Assembly (NCBI GenBank): GCA_046076025.1 | Contig: JBJTRF010000167.1 | Location: 1-35,333 of the forward strand | Length of the DNA: 35,333 bases | Origin: UBA668 sp046076025 | Lineage (GTDB): Bacteria > Actinomycetota > Acidimicrobiia > Acidimicrobiales > Ilumatobacteraceae | Direction: 5' to 3' | Shown: piece by piece, positions 30,742-35,333 of the stretch | Layout of the letters: each line of letters starts with the position of its first letter | Numbering within the stretch: the stretch's first letter is position 1 | Position numbers and translations under genes: made by a program | The notes under the pieces: model-generated | Seen by the model: only the letters and a program-made list of their open reading frames with translations | Told to the model about the DNA's origin: nothing | Database searches by the model: none

Positions 30742-33006
30742 ATGCGACGGCAGGTTCCCCGTTTCGCCGCGTACGTCGTGGCCACCCTGGTGGCAGTGTC
30801 GCTCCCTGCCACCATTGGGCCGTCGCGCGCCCCGGTGGCCGAGGCCTCGAGCACCCCGTGGTACACGCCTACCCGCCCGCCGGTGTGCACCGACGAGCAG
30901 AAGCTGGCGGGCAACGTGGCCGGCTGCGTGATCACGCTCGATACCGACCTGCCCGAGGAGCGCGGCTGGCCGGTGCCGCCGTTCCCCGACCCGGTACCCG
31001 GTCTGGTGCTGGCGTGGGTGGATCTCGCTCGCGGCGCGACGGGCTACGTGGTCACCGACGTGCAGAAGGCGCTCAACGCCAACGGCGCCGACATCAACGT
31101 CGACGGCCAGTTCGGCTCGCAGACCGAGACGGCCGTGCGCTCGTTCCAGTCGGGTCGCGGCCTGCCGATCACCGGCATCGTCAACCAGGCCACGGCCGAT
31201 GCGCTCGCCGTGCAAAACCGCACCTACACGTTCCCGCCGCCCGGCTGGAACTGGCTCGGCTGGGGCTACAACGGCAGCACTGCGCTGGCCGAGTGGGAGA
31301 AGGCGCTCGCCAGCAACAAGGCGGCGTTCGGCGTGGTGCGCGTCGGGTCGCTGCGCACGCCGCCCGAGGCGCTGCCGCTGTTCGAGGGCTTCTTGAAGGA
31401 GATCCAGGCCCGCGGCTATGTGATCAACGGCGGCACGGGCACCTACGTATTCCGGTGCACGGCGACCACGCGCAAGGACTGCGCCGGCCTGTCGCGCGAG
31501 AGCCTGTCGAACCACGCCTACGGACTGGCCACCGACTTCAACACGGCGGCGAACCCGCTGAAGACCTACTACTCGGTCGATGGCGTCACGGCGTGCCAGA
31601 CGCCGATGCAGACCGACATTCCGCAGTGGGTGGTGCAGGTCGCCGAGAAGTGGGGCCTCTACTGGGGCGGCTACGGCTGGAGCAGCGGCTGCCAGTCGAC
31701 GACGCAGTGGCGCTCGTCGGTGAGCCGCGACCCGATGCACTTCGAGTTCAACGGCACGCCCGAGCAGGCGCTGCGCATCGCCAACTTCAACGGGCCCGGT
31801 GGCGCGTGCTTTCGCACGGCCAATGACGCCGGCGCCACGACGCTGATGTGCCTGGCGAAGGGCCAGCCGGTGCCCGCCGGCACGCGGGTGGTCGTCGAGA
31901 CCAAGAGCCCGCCGGGTGCCGGCGCGGCGATCGCCAACATCACCGCCATCGCGAGCGCCAACGGCTTCGTCACCGCCGAGGGCTGCGGGCCGGTGACGCT
32001 GCCGCGCCAGTACTCGACCCTGAACGTCCGGCCCGGGCAGGCCGTTGCGGCGATGACGATCGTGCCGGTCGATGCCACGGGCCGCGTGTGCCTGTTCACC
32101 TCGACGGCCACGCACCTGGTGGTCGACGTGCAGGGCTTCCTCGTCAACGCCGTGCAGGCACCGCTGGGCATGCATCTCGCCACCGTGGTGCCGCGCACGG
32201 CGGTCAACACGCGCACGGGGCAGTTCTGTCTCGCCGACGGCACGTGCTTCGACCGCGGTCCGGTGCCGCGTGGCAGCGAGGTGCTGGTCGAAACGGCCTG
32301 GTCGCAGCCGGTTGCCGGCGTGATCGCCAATCTCACCGTCAGCGGGGCGTCGACGCGCGGCTTCCAGGCGGCGAAGGACTGCGAGTCGCTCGAGCCGGGG
32401 GCGCAGTCGTTCAGCAACCTCAACTACGCCGCCACCGAGCCGCAGTCGAACCTCGCGCTCGTGCCGGCGGTCGATGTTGGCGCCGCCGCCCAGTTCTGCA
32501 CGTATGCGCCACCGTCGCTGCACCAGCTGAACGAGGTGCAGGGGTTCGTGGTGCCGCCTGCCGTGGGCGGCCATCCGTTCTCGCTCGCCACGCCGACGCG
32601 GCTGGTCGACACGCGCCAGTGCTGGACCGATGCGGTGACGCGCGTGCAGCGCTGCAACGAGATCATCCCTGCCGGCGGCATGGTGAGGGTGGCGGTGCCC
32701 GAGGGATCGTGGAGCCTCTTCGTCAACGTGGCCGTCACCGGCGCATCGGCACCCGGCTATGCGACCATTCGTCCGTGCTCGGCGATGGGCACGCCGCCAA
32801 CGGCTCCCACGGTGAATGCCGTGGTCGGCTCGGCCTCGTCGAACACGTCGACGGTGCGCACCACTACCGATGGGATGCTGTGCGTGTACGTGTCGACGGC
32901 GATGCACGTGGTGGTCGACCTCATCGGCAACTTCTCGTCGACGGGATCGATGCGCCTCGTGATGGGCGATCCGGTGCGGGTGGAGGACACCCGCCTGCCG
33001 GGCTGA
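30742..33006 (+). CDS. Secreted peptidoglycan-binding M15 (VanY-like) peptidase with C-terminal repeats
   Basis: The protein has 754 residues. The ATG at 30742 gives a Sec signal with cleavage after AEA (residue 35); an in-frame GTG at 30721 is an alternative. A peptidoglycan-binding domain lies at about 100-155 (VVTDVQKALNANG, VDGQFGSQTETAVRSFQ). The M15 D-Ala-D-Ala carboxypeptidase-like domain covers about 170-345. Its zinc ligands are His258 and Asp265 in SNHAYGLATDFN and His333 in DPMHFEF. From about 355 to the end are three repeats of roughly 130-190 residues. Each closes with a strand like HLVVDVQGFLV, NEVQGFVV or HVVVDLIGNF, and the last contain RLVDTR. These are extracellular beta-rich modules common in this lineage, each with Cys pairs. 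It likely trims cell-wall peptides; the repeats may bind the wall. Confidence 0.92.
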   Translation: MRRQVPRFAAYVVATLVAVSLPATIGPSRAPVAEASSTPWYTPTRPPVCTDEQKLAGNVAGCVITLDTDLPEERGWPVPPFPDPVPGLVLAWVDLARGATGYVVTDVQKALNANGADINVDGQFGSQTETAVRSFQSGRGLPITGIVNQATADALAVQNRTYTFPPPGWNWLGWGYNGSTALAEWEKALASNKAAFGVVRVGSLRTPPEALPLFEGFLKEIQARGYVINGGTGTYVFRCTATTRKDCAGLSRESLSNHAYGLATDFNTAANPLKTYYSVDGVTACQTPMQTDIPQWVVQVAEKWGLYWGGYGWSSGCQSTTQWRSSVSRDPMHFEFNGTPEQALRIANFNGPGGACFRTANDAGATTLMCLAKGQPVPAGTRVVVETKSPPGAGAAIANITAIASANGFVTAEGCGPVTLPRQYSTLNVRPGQAVAAMTIVPVDATGRVCLFTSTATHLVVDVQGFLVNAVQAPLGMHLATVVPRTAVNTRTGQFCLADGTCFDRGPVPRGSEVLVETAWSQPVAGVIANLTVSGASTRGFQAAKDCESLEPGAQSFSNLNYAATEPQSNLALVPAVDVGAAAQFCTYAPPSLHQLNEVQGFVVPPAVGGHPFSLATPTRLVDTRQCWTDAVTRVQRCNEIIPAGGMVRVAVPEGSWSLFVNVAVTGASAPGYATIRPCSAMGTPPTAPTVNAVVGSASSNTSTVRTTTDGMLCVYVSTAMHVVVDLIGNFSSTGSMRLVMGDPVRVEDTRLPG

Positions 33007-33010
33007 TCGA

Positions 33011-33022
33011 CGCTGCGCAGCG
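33011..33022. terminator. Short palindrome between convergent genes
   Basis: CGCTGCGCAGCG is a perfect 12-bp dyad inside the 18-nt gap between the M15 peptidase stop and the sensor kinase stop. It is short and without a loop, so its role as a terminator is uncertain. Confidence 0.3.
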
Positions 33023-33024
33023 GG

Positions 33025-34392
33025 TCAGGGTGCTGCCGGCGGCATGTTGCGCAGCGTGATGGCGAACTCGGCACCGCCCTCGCCATCGGCGGCGTTGCGG
33101 GCAACCGCGCTGCCGCCGTGCGCCTCTGCCACCGAGCGCACGATGGCGAGGCCGAGTCCCGAGCCAGGAAGGCTGCGCGTGCCCACGGCGCGGTAGAAGC
33201 GGTCGAACAGGTGCGGGATGTCGGCCGGATCGAGGCCCGGCCCGCGGTCGCGCACCGTGACGGTGCCGGCGGCAACGGTGACGTCGACGTCACCATCGGG
33301 CGCGAACTTGCAGGCGTTGTCGACGAGGTTCTGCAGCGCGCGTTCGATGGCGCCCGGCCGGCCCTGCACCGCAGAGTCGTCGGCGCGCACGGTGATGGTG
33401 CGGCCGGAGCGGCGCCGTGCCCGGGCGGCGGCACGCTCGGAAATGTCGGCGAGGACGACATGCTGCACGGGCTCGTCGTCGCGCTGCTCGGTGGCCAGCT
33501 CGACCAGCTCGTTCACCAGGTCGGTGAGCTCGCGCGTCTCACTGTCGAGATCGTCGAGCAGGGCCGTGCGCTGCTCGGGGGTAAGCGCGTCGAGGCTGCG
33601 ACGCAGCACCGACACGTTGGTGCGCAGGCTGGTGAGCGGCGTGCGCAGCTCGTGGCCGGCGTCCTGCACCAGCTGCCGCTGCGCCTGGCGGCTGCGGCTG
33701 AGCGCGTCGAGCATGCCGCTGAAGGCGCGGCCGAGGCGGCCGGTCTCGTCGTCGCCGTCCACCGGTACCGGCACGTCGAGCCGGCCGGTAGTGGCCACCG
33801 CCTGGGCGGCGGCGCTGAGGTGCTCGAGGCGGCGCGTCACCTGCCGTGCAAGCAGCCATCCGCCGACGAGGGTGGCGGCCACCACGACGAGCACCCACAT
33901 CAGCGTTCGGCGCAGGATCGCGGCGACCACGGCGTTGCTCTCGTCGAGCGAGCGGCTCAGCATCACGGCGCCGTCGAGGAACTGCACGGTGAGCACGCGG
34001 TCGGCCTCGCCGCCGGCGCGCACGGTGCGGAACGTGTCGGGACGCGTGTCGGCGGCGACCTCGAGGTCGATGCGCTCGACGTCGACGAGGTCGTCGCCGG
34101 AGGCCAGCACGATGGTGCCGCTGCCGTCGATCACCTGCCAGCGCACCTGCTCGAACACGGCGCGCCCCGGCCGGTCGCGGCCCGGCCAATCGCCGCGTCC
34201 GCCATCACCGTCGCCGTCCATGTCGGGCATGTCGGGGGCGCGCACCAGGCGGGTGGCTGCCGCGACGAGCGAGTCGTCGACGGTGTGGCGCAGCTCGCGC
34301 GCCGTCGACCGGTACGACACGATGCCGATGGCTGCAGTGGCACTGGCGGCCAGCGCTGCCAGCAGCAGCACGATCTTCAGTCGCAGGCTCAC
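33025..34392 (-). CDS. Sensor histidine kinase, MprB-like
   Basis: The protein has 455 residues from a GTG at 34392 that overlaps the response regulator stop (GTGA). TM1 is at about 5-24. An extracytoplasmic sensor of about 130 residues follows, with an Asp/Gly-rich stretch DMPDMDGDGDGG near 55-66. TM2 is at about 160-180 (MWVLVVVAATLVGGWLL), followed by HAMP. The dimerisation helix carries the phospho-acceptor His247 in DAGHELRTPLTSLRTNV. The ATP domain shows the N box LQNLVDNACKFAP, the G1 box VRDRGPGLDPADIPHLFDRFYRA and the G2 box GSGLGLAIVRSVAEAHGG. The DAGHELRTPLTSLRTN sequence is typical of MprB, which senses envelope stress in mycobacteria. The acidic stretch could bind cations; that is inference. 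It works with the regulator upstream. Confidence 0.93.
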   Translation of the reverse strand: MSLRLKIVLLLAALAASATAAIGIVSYRSTARELRHTVDDSLVAAATRLVRAPDMPDMDGDGDGGRGDWPGRDRPGRAVFEQVRWQVIDGSGTIVLASGDDLVDVERIDLEVAADTRPDTFRTVRAGGEADRVLTVQFLDGAVMLSRSLDESNAVVAAILRRTLMWVLVVVAATLVGGWLLARQVTRRLEHLSAAAQAVATTGRLDVPVPVDGDDETGRLGRAFSGMLDALSRSRQAQRQLVQDAGHELRTPLTSLRTNVSVLRRSLDALTPEQRTALLDDLDSETRELTDLVNELVELATEQRDDEPVQHVVLADISERAAARARRRSGRTITVRADDSAVQGRPGAIERALQNLVDNACKFAPDGDVDVTVAAGTVTVRDRGPGLDPADIPHLFDRFYRAVGTRSLPGSGLGLAIVRSVAEAHGGSAVARNAADGEGGAEFAITLRNMPPAAP

Positions 34393-35075
34393 GATGCCCT
34401 CAGCGTGTAGCCGACGGCGCGCACGGTGTGGATGAGCTTGCTGTCGTCGGGGCCCTCGAGCTTGCGGCGCAGGTAGCTGATGTAGACGGCGAGGTTCTTC
34501 GAGTCGGGGCCGAAGTCGTAGCCCCAGATGCGGTCGTAGATGGTGCTGTGGTCGAGCACGATGCCGTGGTTGCGCACGAGCAGCTCGAGCAGGTCGAACT
34601 CGGTCTTGCTCAGCTCGACCTCGCGCTCGGCACGCCACGCGCGCCGGGCGGTGACGTCGAGGCGCAGGTCGGCGATCTGCACCACCGACGCGTCGGCGCC
34701 GTCGTCGGGCCGCGCCCTTCGCAGCAGGGCGCGCAGCCGGGCGAGCAGCTCGTCGAGGTCGAAGGGCTTGGGCAGGTAGTCGTCGGCACCGGCATCGAGG
34801 CCGGCCACGCGGTCGGGTGTCTCAGTGCGGGCGGTGAGCATCAGGATCGGCAGCCGGTTGCGCTCGGCGCGCAGCACGCGGCACACGGTGAGCCCGTCGA
34901 CGTTGGGCATCATCACGTCGAGCACGGCGGCGTCGAGTTGCTCGCTGCCGGCGAGCGACAGCGCCTGGGCGCCGTCGTGGGCCTCGACGACGCGGTAGCC
35001 CTCGAGCGACAGGGCGCGGGCCAGCGACTGGCGGATGGCCCGGTCGTCGTCGGCGAGGAGGATGCGTGCGCTCAT
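34389..35075 (-). CDS. OmpR-family response regulator, MprA-like
   Basis: The protein has 228 residues from the ATG at 35075. The receiver domain has the acidic pocket LLADDDR (Asp9-11), the phospho-acceptor Asp53 in AAVLDVMMPNVDG, the Thr in LMLTART and the Lys in YLPKPF. The C-terminal OmpR-type winged helix spans about 130-225 (ELSKTEFDLLELLVRNHGIVL, YISYLRRKLEG, VRAVGYTLR). It is coupled to the kinase by GTGA. Sequence class and pairing point to the MprAB group of envelope-stress regulators. OmpR-type proteins bind tandem 11-bp repeats, and one such candidate lies at 24255-24276. An in-frame upstream extension to 35186 would add a His-rich leader and is judged non-coding. Confidence 0.94.
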   Translation of the reverse strand: MSARILLADDDRAIRQSLARALSLEGYRVVEAHDGAQALSLAGSEQLDAAVLDVMMPNVDGLTVCRVLRAERNRLPILMLTARTETPDRVAGLDAGADDYLPKPFDLDELLARLRALLRRARPDDGADASVVQIADLRLDVTARRAWRAEREVELSKTEFDLLELLVRNHGIVLDHSTIYDRIWGYDFGPDSKNLAVYISYLRRKLEGPDDSKLIHTVRAVGYTLRAS

Positions 35076-35089
35076 GTCGGATGCTCGGT

Positions 35090-35149
35090 GGTGATCGTGT
35101 CGGTGAGGTTCGTGTCGGCGGTGATCGTGTCGGTGCTCGTCGTGTCGGT
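35090..35149. repeat. Two tandem 30-bp repeats upstream of the response regulator
   Basis: The 30-bp units 35090-35119 and 35120-35149 match at 25 of 30 positions. Each contains gtgatcgtgtcggtg, and a partial third copy follows to about 35159. They end 14 nt upstream of the regulator's ATG, so they are in its 5' region. They could be a regulatory array or simple low-complexity DNA. Confidence 0.8.
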
Positions 35150-35333
35150 GGCGATGATGCTGCCGGCGGGTGCGTGGTGCTCGCATCGAGGCCGCATCCG
35201 GTGCAAGCTTCGTGATGCCGCCATCGTGACAGGTCGCCGCCGCAGTCCCCTGTCGTATGCGTATGCAACGACGAGCGGTGGGAGGGGCCGCGGGAGGAGG
35301 GAAAAGAACACAGGGGCTAGGGGGTGCGGGGGG
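35150..35333. other. Upstream region at the window edge, no gene supported
   Basis: A minus-strand frame open from the window edge to a stop at 35072 overlaps the regulator ATG as ATGA, the same arrangement used by real neighbours here. However, its translation is low-complexity at the 3' end (TDTIT-like repeats) and has no recognisable domain. A relatively AT-rich spot (cgtatgcgtatgcaacg) near 35253-35269 could be promoter sequence. Confidence 0.4.

Noticed and set aside
35072..35311. Small gene coupled to the response regulator
   Set aside because: The translation is low-complexity with no domain and its upstream end is at the window edge; kept only as an observation.

Overview
The window is a gene-dense, high-GC stretch with many ATGA/GTGA overlaps between neighbouring genes. 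It fits an Actinomycetota genome, and the gene mix suggests the class Acidimicrobiia (Ilumatobacter-like). That mix includes a DUF222-HNH gene behind an actinobacterial-type SOS box, mycofactocin genes mftE and mftF, an iron-sulfur photolyase, an MprAB-like two-component pair, and a secreted protein with repeats ending in VVDVxGF-like strands. The taxonomic call is inference; no rRNA or marker gene is present. No tRNA, rRNA, CRISPR array, insertion sequence or integrase was seen.

Layout. 1-2471: two overlapping genes for a heterodimeric ABC exporter, the first cut by the window edge. 2630-4378 (-): DUF222/HNH endonuclease under an SOS box. 4588-5871 (-): kelch-like lipoprotein. 5963-7299: arfB ribosome rescue factor coupled to a DUF429-like protein. 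7355-11770 (-): a compact four-gene unit made of a lipoprotein, a secreted protein, a molybdopterin oxidoreductase and a pterin dehydratase/VOC fusion.

12030-20754 is the most interesting region. It holds a GlcD-type FAD dehydrogenase, then a chain joined by overlaps or a 1-nt gap: ETF alpha (FixB), FixC, FixX, ETF beta (FixA), a membrane-anchored PQQ-like beta-propeller and mftE. mftF follows 46 nt later. This puts maturation genes for the redox cofactor mycofactocin next to a complete ETF and ETF:quinone oxidoreductase route. mftA, mftB, mftC and mftD are absent from the window. My inference is an electron path from a dehydrogenase and/or mycofactocinol through ETF and FixCX to the quinone pool.

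20864-22989: an alanine-racemase-like protein coupled to a DUF418-like membrane protein. 23075-24184 (-): ROK sugar kinase. 24362-24820: a secreted protein with an almost pure aspartate tail, preceded by a tandem 11-bp repeat resembling an OmpR/PhoP-type box. 24940-25605: uracil-DNA glycosylase. 25621-27417 (-): luciferase-like monooxygenase and GNAT acetyltransferase. 27753-28310: LytR_C lipoprotein. 28432-29943: iron-sulfur photolyase. 30050-30544 (-): SRPBCC protein. 30742-33006: secreted M15 peptidase. 33025-35075 (-): sensor kinase and response regulator.

A recurring signal is a TAnnnT-like -10 hexamer placed 6-7 nt before the start codon. It is seen ahead of the HNH gene, arfB, mftF, the alanine-racemase-like gene, the ROK gene and ung, and suggests widespread leaderless transcription. 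No stretch longer than 300 bases lacks a gene.
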